Shown piece after piece: positions 36,580 to 47,665 of a stretch of 64,000 nt of DNA. The position numbers and the translations under genes are program-made. The DNA comes from Azorinus chamasolen (lineage: Eukaryota; Mollusca; Bivalvia; Cardiida; Solecurtidae). How positions within the stretch are numbered: position 1 is the stretch's first letter; each line of letters opens with the position of its first letter. The notes below the pieces were generated by a model. That model was not told where the DNA came from, searched no databases, and saw only the letters and a list, made by a program, of their open reading frames with translations. Where the stretch lies: assembly GCA_963576725.1 (NCBI GenBank), contig OY755246.1:73339467-73403466 (forward strand). Reading direction: 5' to 3'.

Positions 36580-36830
36580 ATTTGTTGGAGTAGTGGTAGG
36601 AGGTTAAACTTGGGATCGGAAGGCCACCGGTTCGAATCTTGCCATCGGGCTATCATATTTTTTCTGAGCAATAAATGCATCCCACGTTTGCTACTCTCCA
36701 CCCAGGTGTATAAATGGGTGCCTGTGAGGGAAATAAATCGATTGACCATGACTGCCGAATGTTAATGGCCGGCATATAACCCAGTGCTAAGGCGGTAAAT
36801 TGTGAAGTCAGGAGAATATGTACATGTATA
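36580..36830 (+). mobile_element. tRNA-derived SINE
   Basis: The head resembles a tRNA. GGAGTAGTGGTAGG stands in for box A, and GGTTCGAATCTTGCC is a good box B (GGTTCGAnTCC) about 45 bp further on. The body has CTCTCCACCCAGGTGTATAAA and GGGTGCCTGTGAGGG, also found (diverged) in the SINE at 48924-49228. The remainder ends about TAACCCAGTGC..AAGGCGG. The acceptor stem does not close, so it is not a tRNA gene. Confidence 0.75.
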
Positions 36831-36884
36831 AAACTCACCTTTATCTTTAGATGTATATGGTTGGTTTTCAAATTTACTTATAAG

Positions 36885-38007
36885 CCCATTTGGACGAATT
36901 TGGACCCATTTTACATCCCGACCAGTTTCGCAATAAATTTATTGCAAAAGTGGTTGGGACTGTGCTGTCAATCCCCAATGTTCAAACAGAAAGAGACGAT
37001 ATAAGGTTGGTTTTATAATGTGCTGATAAGCCCATTTAGACTTTTTTGGTATTTGGATGTATCCATTTAAGAAGTTAGTGTCTGTTTACAACTGCCGCCA
37101 AAGCACGAATAACTCATTTCTCCAATGTAGAAAAGTTTATTGCAATTCTGGGTTTTATTGCGAAACTGGTTGTCAAAAAATTGCAATACAAATTGTGTCA
37201 CTTTTTACACCCCAACCAGTTTCGCAATAAACATTTTGTAATTCTTGAAAAGGTGTCTGATCTGGCAAACTAATACAAATTCGTCTTCATTGTGATCGCT
37301 CCTGTCAATTTTCAGAACAGATAGTTTTGGGGCAATTTAGGCTTCCATATTATCAGAATTAGCTTTAGAAAGATGTTTGCAGCTACCTTCGGAGCAAACT
37401 AAACACCTGCCGGTGTTCAAACAGAGAAAACACTGATAAATTTATTGAGAAGCCCATTTCGGCTTTGTGTTAATCCGGGTATGTCCTATTAAGATGTTTG
37501 CAACTATTAGCAACTACCCGAAATGCAACAGTAACTTATTTCTTTCATCCAGAAAAAATATTGCAATTCTGGTTTTTGTTGCAAAACTGGTTGTCAAGTA
37601 ATTGCAATACGAATGTGGGCCCATTTAACGTCCCAACCAGTTTCGCAATAAATTTATCCAGCCGGTGTTCAAACAGAGAAAGCACTAATAAATGATTGTT
37701 TTTCTAATTTATGATACGCCCATTTGGGTCTTGCTTGCATATATTTGTATTTTCTATTCAGATGTTTGCAACTATAATTTTCACAATAAATTTATTGAAA
37801 AAGTGGTTGGGACTACGCCGTCAATCCCGAATGTTCAAACAGAAACAGACGATATAAGGTTGGTTTTATAATGAGCTGATAAGCCCATTTAGGCTTTGTT
37901 GGCATTGGATGTGTCCATTTAAGATGTTCGCATTTGTTTTCGTCTGCCGCCAAAGGAGTTCCAATGTAGGAAAGTTTATTGCAATTCTGGGTTTTATTGC
38001 GAAACTG
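36885..38007 (-). repeat. Second palindromic array, inverted arm
   Basis: Minus-strand copies of the units at 23702-25744. Landmarks include CGCAATAAATTTATTGC and AGTGGTTGGGAC at about 36930, ATTGCAATTCTGGG repeated, and GATGTTTGCAACTA. Both unit types are present. The array is cut at 38007 by the Penelope-like element and resumes at 41240. Confidence 0.78.
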
Positions 38008-38019
38008 ATAACTTTTTAC

Positions 38020-39616
38020 AAATCAAATTACCATCTTTTACCACCTCGACCTAGAGTTACATTTCGCTACTTGAAGAAAAACATTTCTAATTTTCATTCA
38101 GATTATGTTCTTGTTCCTGCTGACAAGGCATCAAACAATGGAATCATTATTTGAAGATTGTATTATGTTGATGTTTTAAAGAAGGAGCTAACTGATTCAA
38201 AAACTTATATAACAGTTCAAACACCTGAAAAAGATATAGTCTCGGAACATGTAAAAATGTGCAATAATTTTAAGTCTGGTCCTAACATAAAACAACATAA
38301 ACTTTCTACTTTGTACTGGATTCCGAAACTACATAAAAACCCTTATAAGGCTCGTTTTATTGCCAACTCTAGCTGTTGTACCACTACTAAATTATCTATA
38401 CTTTTGACGTCCTGTCTTACTACGATCAAAGAACATGTAAAACGCTACTGTGATAAAATATATGAAAATTCTGGTATTAATGTTTTTTGGTCCATAAAAA
38501 ATTCAAATGATGTTTTAACAAAACTTGAAAATGAACAGTATAACATTTCTTTACTGAGCTCTTATGATTTCTCTACACTCTATTCTACTCTACCTAACCA
38601 TCTTATAAAGGATAAACTTATTAAATTAATAGAAAAAACCTTTCCCAGAGAAAACAAAATGTTCATTGCTTGTAATGTTCAACGTTCATTCTTTTCGAAT
38701 TTGAACATTACACAATGTGGACTTGCCTTGATGTTTGTAGATCTCTTACCTTTCTTTTAGATAATATATTTGTGCGTTATGGGGATACCATATATCGTCA
38801 AGTTGTTGGTATACCCATGGGTACAAATTGTGCCCCTCTTGTTGCAGATTTGTTTTTATATTGCTACGAGAGGGATTTTATGCTTAGCTTAAAACCTGAT
38901 ACACAGACCGATATTGTTAATGCTTTTAATAAAACTTCAAGGTATTTAGACGATATTTTGAATTTAGATAATCCTTATTTTGATACTATGATTTCTTCAA
39001 TTTACCCAAAAGAACTGTCTTTAAACAAAGCTAATCAATCTGACATTAATGCTTCATTTTTAGATTTGAATCTTTCAATTACAAATGATAAAGTTTCGTC
39101 CAAAGTATACGATAAAAGAGAAGATTTTAATTTTAAAATTGTTAATTATCCTTTTCTAGATGGAGTGTGCCACGTTCTACATCTTATGGGGTTTATATTT
39201 CTCAACTTATTAGGTTTGCCCGAGCCAGTTCTTTGCTTGAAGATTTTAACAGACGTAATTTAGTTATAACTGATAAACTTCTTAAGCAAGGTTACAGATA
39301 TCACAAACTTCGGAAAACTTTTTCTAAATTTTATTATCGAAATTTACCTCTCATTAGTAAATATAATTGCAATCTACGGACGTTACTGCGACAAGGCATT
39401 TCTCAACCAGAATTTTATGGGGATGTTATCTACAAACTTAGGAAAATTCGGGGTCATATCCATTTTCATGATTTGTTTATAAAACGCACTAAAACATTTA
39501 AAAAGAAAGGTTATGATCCTATTATATTGCAACGCACTGCATGTTTGGTTATCGACCCTTTTACAGTCGGTAGCTACGCTTCCCTCTTTGCTTGCGCGAT
39601 GACAGGCCGAGGGTAG
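38020..39616 (+). pseudogene. Penelope-like reverse transcriptase (broken)
   Basis: Three frames are joined by two frameshifts (about 38705 and 39170) and one in-frame TGA (38152). Landmarks in order are YVLVPADKASNN, then LYWIPKLHK..YKARFIANSS, and SYDFSTLYSTLPNHLI. The last is the motif A region, with an F in place of the usual hydrophobic neighbour and Asp retained. Then come IYRQVVGIPMGTNCAPLVADLF (motif B), SRYLDDIL (motif C, both Asp present), FLDLNL, and a C-terminal thumb-like region YRYHKLRKTFSKFYYRN ... GISQPEFYGDVIYKLRKI ... ACLVIDPF. This block order is typical of Penelope-like RTs frequent in molluscs and cnidarians. The N-terminus before VPADKA is missing, so the copy is 5' truncated. 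Confidence 0.8.
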
Positions 39617-39672
39617 TACTCTATGGTATACTCTTAAACTTGGATACAGGATGAGCTTACCAGACTCATGTA

Positions 39673-40706
39673 CAGGGTGTCCAAAAAGAAAGTTTACAGT
39701 TTCATCCCCCTATAACTTTGTCAAATATTGAACTATATTGGTGAAAAATACATCATTTTAAAGCATACATACTCAAGTTTTTATTACGCATAAAATTTAC
39801 GCGCTTAAATATGTAAGGTCGCGACGTGATGACGTCATTCAAAAACCTGTTATTTCACGATGTGGCGTCTGACGTCGTATTTTTGTCGTGAAAAGTTATT
39901 ATGAAATTGAAAGTGTTACCGATGTTCAAACAAAGTTTAAATATGCATATAAAAGTGTGAGTGTGAGTAGAGTGAACATCTACAAGATGATAAGAAAGTT
40001 TGAAGAACGTGGGGCAGAAAAAGATTCTCCAAGGTCGGGTCAACCATAGACCAGTAGTAGTAACAAAAATGTTAGCGTGCTCCAAGGCATGCTGTAATAA
40101 AATCCTGAAAAATCATTAAGGGGCACATCATCAGAGACCGGTATTTTCAAATCTTCTGGGCATAATATAATAAGAAAGGGTTTAGAACTTTTCCCATACA
40201 AAATACAAATCATGCAAAGTTGATCCATAACTGATAAAATGGAAAATAACAATTTGTCGTTGGGCTTCTGACGTCGTCGAGAATTATGCGATGCTTTCCA
40301 AAATATTTTTCTGTGGGGCTATCTGAAGTCGTTAGTGTACAACTAAAAAACTAACGGACAAATCTAATCTCCAGCGAAACATTAGGAGAAAAGTTAAGCA
40401 GAGCAGTATAGACACATGTGCCAAGGTAATCAACTGTTTCAAAGAAAGTGTGCGAGAAGGGAAACTGCAAATGGGCAGACATCTTGAAAACGTCAAAAAC
40501 TAACTGAATTGACGTCTTGGGCAAAATAAGGAAAATTTAGCAAATTGTAATTTTTCTGAAAGATATATGAGTGTCAATCTTTAAAATTGATACCAGCTAA
40601 AACTTGTATCTATTGTCTATAAATATGCACATTTTCATTGTTATAACAGCACATTCAGTTATTATACATAGGCACTGAAACTGTAAACTTTCTTTTTGGA
40701 CACCCT
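39673..40706 (+). mobile_element. Degraded mariner-type DNA transposon
   Basis: It is bounded by perfect 31 bp terminal inverted repeats, AGGGTGTCCAAAAAG... at 39674-39704 and its exact complement at 40676-40706. Between them, 39873-40050 reads as a helix-turn-helix module (RRIFVVKSYYE ... VNIYKMIRKFEERG ... SPRSGQP) of the kind that opens Tc1/mariner-like transposases (DUF4817 type). Further on, FFCGA..SLVY and MGRHLENV in mixed frames match the C-terminal end of that transposase. The central catalytic part is largely deleted and the frame is stop-ridden. The length of 1.03 kb is about two thirds of a full element. The identical TIRs contrast with the decayed coding part, so it may have moved as a non-autonomous copy. 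Confidence 0.75.
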
Positions 40707-40955
40707 ATTACTTTTTCCCTGTCGTGCCCTTAACGGTTTACCTACAGGTGCTCTGACTTCAGCAAAGTCATTGAGTACATATTTGACGGATTGTCACAGT
40801 TATTATGCTATGTTTTACATGTTGTCCTGTGTTCACCGTCGTCTATGTTGTGGGTAAGTCCGGCGGGGATACCTTTATTTACAATATTTGTAAAGCTAGG
40901 GTGACTTTGAGAGAAGTGTGAGGTTAGGACGTCCGTAAACCGGTTTAAACCCCCG

Positions 40956-41239
40956 GTGGTGTTTTTGCTACTGACTGTGCCAAGGCGGTACTCTCTTTGT
41001 CACCCTTCCTTTTGTTTGCCTTGCGTCTTTGTGCTTGTGATTTGTTCATGTGTGGAACGTTTGTCTCTGGTTCTTGTGTGTCTTTTGGTGTTTTCTGTGT
41101 TCATTTCGTGTGTGTGTGTGTGTGTGTGTGCGTTTGGGTGTGTGGTTGTGTGTGTGTGTGTGTGTGTCATGCTGTCTATCGGTGTTTTGGAGGTGGTTGC
41201 GTCTTGCATGTGGCTTTGCCTGCTTGACTTTACTACTTT
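40956..41239. repeat. GT-rich stretch at the end of the Penelope-like element
   Basis: T/G-rich DNA with (GT)n at 41109-41130 and 41148-41168. Open frames on both strands here follow the repeat and are not genes. Confidence 0.8.
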
Positions 41240-41459
41240 TCCATTCAAAGAATTGCAATACAAATTATGTCACTTTTTACATCCCAACCAGTTTCGCAAA
41301 AAACAGTTTGCAATTCTTGAAAACGTATCTGATCCAGCAGCCTATGACACATTTGTCTTCATTGTGATCATTTCTTCCAAGTTGGTAAGTTCGATGTTGA
41401 CTGATAAGCCTATTAGGCTTCCATATTATCCGAATTGGCTTTAAAAAGTTGATTGCAAC
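41240..41459 (-). repeat. Second palindromic array, continuation of inverted arm
   Basis: AATTGCAATACAAATTATGTCAC and ACATCCCAACCAGTTTCGC continue the array interrupted at 38007. It runs into the assembly gap. A last remnant, GGTTGGGATGTAAG, lies at about 41892. Confidence 0.75.
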
Positions 41460-41659
41460 NNNNNNNNNNNNNNNNNNNNNNNNNNNNNNNNNNNNNNNNN
41501 NNNNNNNNNNNNNNNNNNNNNNNNNNNNNNNNNNNNNNNNNNNNNNNNNNNNNNNNNNNNNNNNNNNNNNNNNNNNNNNNNNNNNNNNNNNNNNNNNNNN
41601 NNNNNNNNNNNNNNNNNNNNNNNNNNNNNNNNNNNNNNNNNNNNNNNNNNNNNNNNNNN
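41460..41659. other. Assembly gap (200 N)
   Basis: Exactly 200 N, a fixed-size scaffolding spacer rather than a measured gap. Features on the two sides may not be physically adjacent, and the outer end of the inverted arm may be missing here. Confidence 0.98.
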
Positions 41660-42559
41660 TACAAATGTACAAACTCTTCTTGAACACCACAGGAATGCAA
41701 GCATTGTAACTCGGTATTCTGCAACATAAATGGAATCCTGCTCAGTGTGTGTAATTACATTGAATACCTTAAAGCTATGATGCTCTTTATTCACAAATTA
41801 GATTATTTTCAGGTTTAATTGAAAATTACACAGAAAACAGACACACAATTCTCAGATATTATATTCGATTATACCAGTTACCCCCAAGGGATGGTTGGGA
41901 TGTAAGTCCGAACGCGTAGGACTAAGGTTTGTTTTGAAAGCTGATAACATGATTTGTTGTTTACTAGTATATATTTATGTAAGTTTGAACGATTGTCGTG
42001 GTGCATGTTTTTGGACTAAGCGACTAGCACATGAAATGGTAGCTGCATTATGGTTTTCCCCTTTTGATTAGGAATCGATGGCATTTTGTTCTGACATGTG
42101 TCAAATTTCTGTGGCTTGTCAAATGTGAAATCGGTCAAATAAATTCTGTAGCAGTTCCTCCTGTTTACGGGTTGAAGAGGAAATCTTCATAGAGTATTAA
42201 GTCTTTTCTGTCGTCGCACAAACAAAGAGGAAAGCATATTGACCAACTATAACGGGATCGACCACATTGATGTAGTGTTCTGCAATATAGAGGGCTTATA
42301 ACTATTTTTAGTGAATTGTTTTATACGTTTGACAAACAAAATAAGACATAGGCAAGTATTGTTGTCTTTATTGTCTATAAGTAAAATCTTAGTCGCAAAA
42401 GAATTTTCGAAGGCAAACTTATAGTTGGAAAATCAAGTCAATACATGTATACAATATATATCTTAAATTTCCATTCAGTGTTGTAGTGGAAACCAGCCAG
42501 AAACATCTTGACAAATAAGTCGTCTTTCGGATATCAGCAACTTCAATACATTAAAACTT
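41660..42559. other. Unannotated stretch
   Basis: No gene or strong repeat is seen, apart from the short array remnant near 41892. Confidence 0.3.
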
Positions 42560-43190
42560 ACATGAACACCTTATTGGTCACACTTTTAAATTTTGATCTA
42601 CATGAAACTTGGTCAAAATGATTGTCTTGAAAGTATTCTCGAACGAGTTTTAATGTGGGTCATTGGGTAAAAAACTAGGTCAAATAGTAGAAAAACCTTG
42701 TGAACAATCTAGTGGTCACATTTTTGTCCAATCTTCATGAAACTTGGTCAGAATGATTGTCTTGATAAAATCTCGGACAAGATCGGAAATTGAGCACACT
42801 AAATTATTAACGAGGTCACAAGGTCAAATAGTAGGAAAACCTTGTGAGCAATCTAGAGGTCACATTTATAGCCAAATCTTCATGAAAATTAGTCAGAATG
42901 ATTTTCCTGATAAAATCTTGGGCGAGTTTGAAAGTGGGTTACGTGGGATGAAAAAGTAGGTCACTGTATCATATCTTACAAAAATCTTGTTACGCACCAA
43001 CTGCCACATTTTTTGACAATCTACCTCAAACTTGCTCAGAATGTTTGTCTTGGTGATATCAAAGTTGAGTGTGATCATGGATGGGTGGGATTAAAAGTAG
43101 GTTATTAGGTTCAACTCTTAGAAAAATCACTCTAGAGAGCACATTTTAGCCCAGATTTCATTTGTCAGATTGATTGTTTTAAAAAATCAA
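42560..43190 (+). repeat. Tandem core repeats, about 4 units of 130-148 bp
   Basis: CATGAAACTTGGTCA(A/G)AATGATTGTCTTGA recurs at about 42600, 42737, 42885 and, more diverged, 43025. Between the copies lies AAAACCTTGTGA(A/G)CAATCTAG(T/A)GGTCACATTT. The unit length and AT composition are those of Helitron/pearl core satellites in bivalves. The ends of the element are not clear. Confidence 0.8.
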
Positions 43191-43452
43191 TATTCTAATT
43201 TTTTGAAATATTGTTCTGCAGAACCTCTGCTCATGCTCAACATTGTTCAAATATTGTCCCTTAGGTCAATATTGGCCCCACCAAGGGCCATGCTTACTTT
43301 CATATGTATTTCTAGAATGAACGTGAAACGTATTGAAATCATCTGACGCCAAAGTGACGTCCTGACTTATACCGGTGTTTGACATTGACGGATGTTTTGT
43401 AGTATTAAGAGTGAATGAAGTCATATGACGCCAACTTGACGCCATTAGTTTA

Positions 43453-43614
43453 CAGACACAAACACAGACAGACAGACAGACAGACAGAAAGACAGACATG
43501 CAGGCAGGCAGGCAGGCAGACAGGCAGGCAAAACAGACACAGACAAACAAACAAACAGACAGACAGACAGACACATAGACACACAGACAGACACACAAAT
43601 AGACAGACACACAC

Positions 43615-43686
<72 letters not shown>

Positions 43687-43822
43687 ACACACACACACAC
43701 ACACAGAAAGACAGACGCCCTAACGCTACATAACTTGGTTGTAAAAGCTATGGTGGCTGAGACACATATATAGACAGACAGAGACACAGACAGACAGACA
43801 GACAGGACAGACAGACAGACAG

Positions 43823-43861
<39 letters not shown>

Positions 43862-43862
43862 C
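43453..43862. repeat. Compound microsatellites
   Basis: (CAGA)n, (GGCA)n, (CAGA)n, (AG)n of about 60 bp, and (AC)n at 43453-43705. Then (GACA)n and (GCAC)n at 43768-43862. All the long Ser/Leu/Cys/Val frames here are simple-repeat translations. Confidence 0.97.
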
Positions 43863-43997
43863 CCAAATTTGAGCTGACATTACTTTCCGATGTAAGGTTG
43901 AGATAAATAGTTCATTTCTGACTCTCCGAAAACGTCAGCAGTAATGTTTATATTATACTGTGATATGGGTGAAGAAGGTTTAACATTATAAAAAAAG

Positions 43998-44068
43998 TTG
44001 GATGTAATGATTTTCAATACCGATACATATCCAAAACACATTCTGGTGTTTACGCGAAAGTAAGTAGC
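43998..44068 (+). repeat. R5 repeat copy
   Basis: AGTTGGATGTAATG..ATCAATACCGATACATATCC and CATTCTGGTGTTTACGCG match 45728-45800. In both places R5 is followed by an R1 copy, so R5 and R1 may belong to one larger element. Confidence 0.7.
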
Positions 44069-44383
44069 ATTAACATGTAAACAGGTCCCGTGGTCATGTT
44101 TGTACGAGTTACTAGAAGCAAACCAGAATGAATAGTCTATACTTCAGAGCGGTATTATAATGTCATATTCACATCATCGAAGTCCATTTATATAAATTTT
44201 TAACTGCTACCTGTCTTGAGAAGACCAAACTAACCTAATTCAAAAACGTGCAGAGGCCATTGGGATCAACAAAAATAACTTTACATTACAGCCGACGTCA
44301 CTCATAATATTGACACATTGGCGTTATACCATTCTTTTAATACACAGGGGAAATTACCAAACAATATAATTCATATAAATATA

Positions 44384-44590
44384 TCCTGAAAGTGGGAGAT
44401 TCTTCGAAAGCAAAAGTAGCAATGCAAACACAGAAACTTGTAGTTTTAATGAGTCTGATCATGAGTAGTAATTAAAAGTGCAACAATTCTCACGCCCCCT
44501 AGCACCGGCTTAAGCAATATTCAAAATTCAAAATTAATAACATCAATACTAATGATCCCGAAGGACCAGAAAATATAGCAATAAGTTGTG
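44384..44590 (+). repeat. R1 repeat copy
   Basis: TCCTGAAAGTGGGAGATTC ... CACGCCCCCTAGCACCGGC ... GATCCCGAAGGACCAGAA. The left half of the hairpin is deleted in this copy (CTTGTAGTTTTAATGAGTCTG). Confidence 0.75.
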
Positions 44591-45484
44591 TTTTTATTTT
44601 GTTTTTGGTAAACCATGAAAGTAAACGGAGAAGTTCTTTCTGTGTTTAAAACGTCTCAATATTATACAATTCTTCTGCACTTCTTTCAATTTAGAATGTT
44701 AGGCGAAACGAGTTTCCATTCAGAGTTGTAGTCGAAACCAGTTTATAGACATCTTGATGCAATAATAAACAGTATCTTTCAATCTGAAATCCAGGAAGTA
44801 TTTTAGATGATTTTAACCGTAAATGAAAAATGATGGTTCATCTCTATATGTCGTAAGGGAAGTTGAGGTTTTAAAGCTAAGTTTAAATATTTTAAGAGGT
44901 TTAAGCTAAGTGTCAAATGCAATGGCAATATTAGGACATTGCAAGTTACATTGAACAGGAATTGCGTAGACATTCAGACGCCAATACAAACACTCGTAGT
45001 ATAATCAATACCGATAAGATATTAAACGGGCTTTGGCTCAAACTCTGCCATGTATAGATTGTTTTATCAAAGACAATACAATAAAAGAATTGGAAAACCT
45101 TATCGATGATATTGTGCAGATAACCATATAATACATGGTCATCTATATCAAGCAGATCATACTCACACTCGACAATTACTCAATTATCATTCGTATTTTG
45201 ATATTACATCTAAGAGGGAAAATATCATATAAAATTGCTAAGATTTAATAAATAAAAATTGAATCAGCTAAAGGAAATTCTGGCAACTAATTTCTGAAGA
45301 TATTGTCCAATTTATGCTGTAACTCATAAGGTGGTGAATTTACGATTCCGACCACGGACGTGTAACAGAACATGGACACGTTTAGATTTCGTCTAAATGC
45401 AGCATTTTTAACAATGTTGTCAGAAACTAGATGTTTTATTTCCATTCTTAACAAATCGACAAGAGCCCCCGTGTGTCGGAGCAT
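44591..45484. other. Unannotated stretch
   Basis: No gene or shared repeat is recognised. The minus-strand frame at 45287-45484 (MLRHTGALVDLLRMEIKHLV) is unassigned. Its sequence LVDLLRMEIKH..SDN could be a LINE C-terminal remnant, but I cannot support that. Confidence 0.3.
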
Positions 45485-46372
45485 TATACGACCGCAGTCT
45501 TTGATGTCGCAACATGCACACTATTAATTTGAGTGGAAGGTCACAGTGACCTTGACCTTTGACCGACTGACCTGAAAATCAATTAGGGGCATCTAATTGC
45601 CATGACCAATATGCCTACTAAGTATGACTACAGCACACCGAATACTTATCAAGTTAATGAGCGGACAATATTTTTTAATTGAAGGTCATGGTGACCTTGA
45701 CATTTGACCGAATTACCTCAAAATCAAAGTTGGGTGTAATGCTTATCAATACCGATACACATCCAAAATACATTCTGGTGTTTACGCGAAAGCATTAATA
45801 TGCTATGTCCAAATAGCTCACCTAAATTCTGAAGGGAGGTGATCCCCCGAAAGCAAAAATTGCAACACAAAAAGAGAAAATTACAGACTCGGTTTTATTG
45901 AGTCTGTTCATGAGCAGTAATTGAAAGTGCAACACTGCCCACGCCCCCTAGCACCGGCTTAAGCGGTATTCAATTTTCAGAACAAGAAGTACTGAAATTC
46001 ATGATCTCGAAGGATCAGAAGGTATAACAACACTGAGAATGAAGTACGGGGCGACGTTTTACGGCCGCCACACAAGCACTTAACACCTGCTGTTGTGAAG
46101 ATTATAAATTCTGAAGGGAGGTGATCCCCCGAAAGCATAAAATACTTATCAAGTTTTTTAGCGGACAAGATTTTGAGTTTGACCTTGACCTCTGACCGAC
46201 AGACCTCGAAATCAATAGGGATCATCTACTAGCCATGACCAACCTTGCTACTTAGTATGAAGACAGCACACCCAATATTTGTCAAGTTATTGGGCTAACA
46301 GACGGACGGACAAGACAGACGGACGGACAAGCACCATACCATAATACGATCGAAGTTACCTTCGGGCGTATA
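45485..46372 (-). mobile_element. pearl-like element split by R5+R1
   Basis: On the minus strand it starts TATACGCCCGAAGG, with a hairpin CGAAG/CTTCG. It then has a (CCGT)n/(CTGT)n microsatellite (46295-46330), core units with TGACC-rich sequence (ATTGATTTTGAGGTC type, read in reverse), and ends GGGGGCTCTTG|T at 45470. Core landmarks GTGACCTTGACCTTTGACC occur at 45550, 45690 and 46180. The element is cut by an R5+R1 insertion at about 45728-46138. Confidence 0.62.
45823..46138 (+). repeat. R1 repeat copy, 1.1 units
   Basis: Starts AATTCTGAAGGGAGGTGATC. It has hairpin CAGACTC (45884-45890) / GAGTCTG (45900-45906), then GCCCACGCCCCCTAGC, GGCTTAAGC and GATCTCGAAGGATCAGAA. The first 33 bp recur at 46105, giving a 282 bp period, as if the family can exist in tandem. 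Confidence 0.8.
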
Positions 46373-46858
46373 AAAAGTATTCATCACCCTCTGTACATTA
46401 CAAATGTACAACTTGGTGCATATAAGGGTCACCTGTTTTCAAGTTTCAACTGATAGTATTGTTTTTAATGAACTGATGAGCGTATACACTTTCAATGGAA
46501 TGCAAAAAAGACTTAATGTACGATATAGATATAAATTAAAGCAGATAAAGGAATGTAATACAGAACGTCAGCAAAGCAAATCATGGTTACATGTAAAGGT
46601 TGAATTTTACTGCTACCTGCCTGATGAGACCCACAGAGGTGTCAAAACAGTCTTTAATTACTGACATAAACAATGATAAGAATTAATAAAGGAAATGTAT
46701 GGGATAAATTAACAACCAACACGTTTTTTATTTTACTGCATACATGTTTAGATTTACATCTTCATCAGTGCATAACATCTATAATATACTGAACGTCACG
46801 GAAGTGACGTCATCGTATAAACAATGGCGGGAAAATTAAACGTAACGTTACGACGAAT
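46373..46858. other. Unannotated stretch
   Basis: The plus-strand frame at 46404-46664 has no recognisable motif. No repeat landmark. Confidence 0.3.
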
Positions 46859-47043
46859 TTATCCCTTTACTCCATAGATAGGCATTTATACGCCTTTGCA
46901 AACAGAGTAGACCTAGATCATTCGACTCATATCGGAGTCATCTGATCAGGATCTGCTCTGCTTGCTGGTGATATAAAATAGTTATAATTCATATTCATGG
47001 CGCAAATATTTCTTACATGTATATTCAAAGAGGAAAGGGTTAA
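46859..47043. mobile_element. TTAA-type MITE with hairpin module
   Basis: TTATCCCTTTACTCC at the left and GAGGAAAGGGTTAA at the right. The left target base is mutated (TTAT for TTAA). The hairpin module (46898-46966) is well kept: GCAAACAGAGTAGACC versus GATCTGCTCTGCTTGC, with ATCATTCGACTC/GAGTCATCTGAT inside. Confidence 0.7.
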
Positions 47044-47090
47044 GAATGTCTGAAAATGCATACAGGCGGATTGCAAGAATACGAATAATT

Positions 47091-47131
<41 letters not shown>
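47091..47131. repeat. (AT)n microsatellite
   Basis: About 40 bp of pure TA alternation. Confidence 0.97.
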
Positions 47132-47134
<3 letters not shown>

Positions 47135-47243
47135 CCAAAAACAGGAAATAACGACTGTATGCCTCTGTAACGTTACGTTAATTAACAGGAAAACATGTGT
47201 ATCAAGTATATTTAATAGAACAATTAGATATCATATATAACTT

Positions 47244-47665
47244 TTAGATATCAAATATAACTTTTGCATTTAAACCTTTTGGTATAAGAGTGTCAATTTT
47301 ATGGATCCAGTATGTTTCTTTGCAAAGACGTTCTAAATTATCATTAAAAGGCATAAATGTAAAGTGATCTAAAGAGTGGTTCTCAGAATCAAAGTGTGTT
47401 GCAACAGTGGTAGAAAATCTTGAATCGATGAAACCATTTATATCGAATCTATGGCTGTTCATACAGGTTGCATAGTTTGACCAATATATTGTATATTACA
47501 TTTCTTACACGATATCAAATAAATGACATTACTTGTAGAACAGTTGGTATTATATCTAAGGTCACCTGAAATATTACTTGTGAAGGAAGAACTTGAAATT
47601 ATATTCTGACAATGAGAACATCTATTTCTATTACAATTCTTTTATTAAAGGAAATGAAAACATAC
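47244..47665 (-). pseudogene. Penelope-like GIY-YIG endonuclease fragment
   Basis: On the minus strand 47665-47460 reads CNRNRCSHCQ then NCSTSNVIYLISCKKCNIQYIGQT. The paired Cys residues and the IYLI ... YIGQT block are the core of the GIY-YIG nuclease attached to Penelope-like RTs. A frameshift near 47462 moves the rest (MNSHRFDING ... VATHFDSENHSLDHF ... LERLCKETYWIHKIDTLIPKGLN) into a second frame. That tail has the H..NH-type and WI.KL.TL.P.GLN features of these nucleases. No RT is next to it, and the RT copy at 38020 is on the other strand and lacks this domain, so this is a separate insertion. Confidence 0.8.

Larger units (their letters stand above)
38008..41239 (+). mobile_element. 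Penelope-like retroelement (5' truncated)
   Basis: Inserted in the second palindromic array, whose sequence stops at 38007 and resumes at about 41240. It carries a broken RT (38020-39616). A 3' region of about 0.6 kb follows (40707-41239, with GGTTTAAACCCCCGGTGG and a GT-rich stretch), separated from the RT by a nested mariner-type element. No GIY-YIG domain is visible in this copy. No LTRs. Confidence 0.7.

Noticed and set aside
36580..36660. Functional tRNA gene
   Set aside because: Box B is good but the acceptor and anticodon stems do not close, and the sequence continues into a SINE body.
43266..43880. 204-residue minus-strand frame rich in Cys, Val, Ser, Leu
   Set aside because: It follows compound microsatellites; no signal peptide-plus-domain organisation independent of the repeat.
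46404..46664. Possible host exon (86-residue frame)
   Set aside because: No recognisable domain, no splice-site support and surrounded by repeats.
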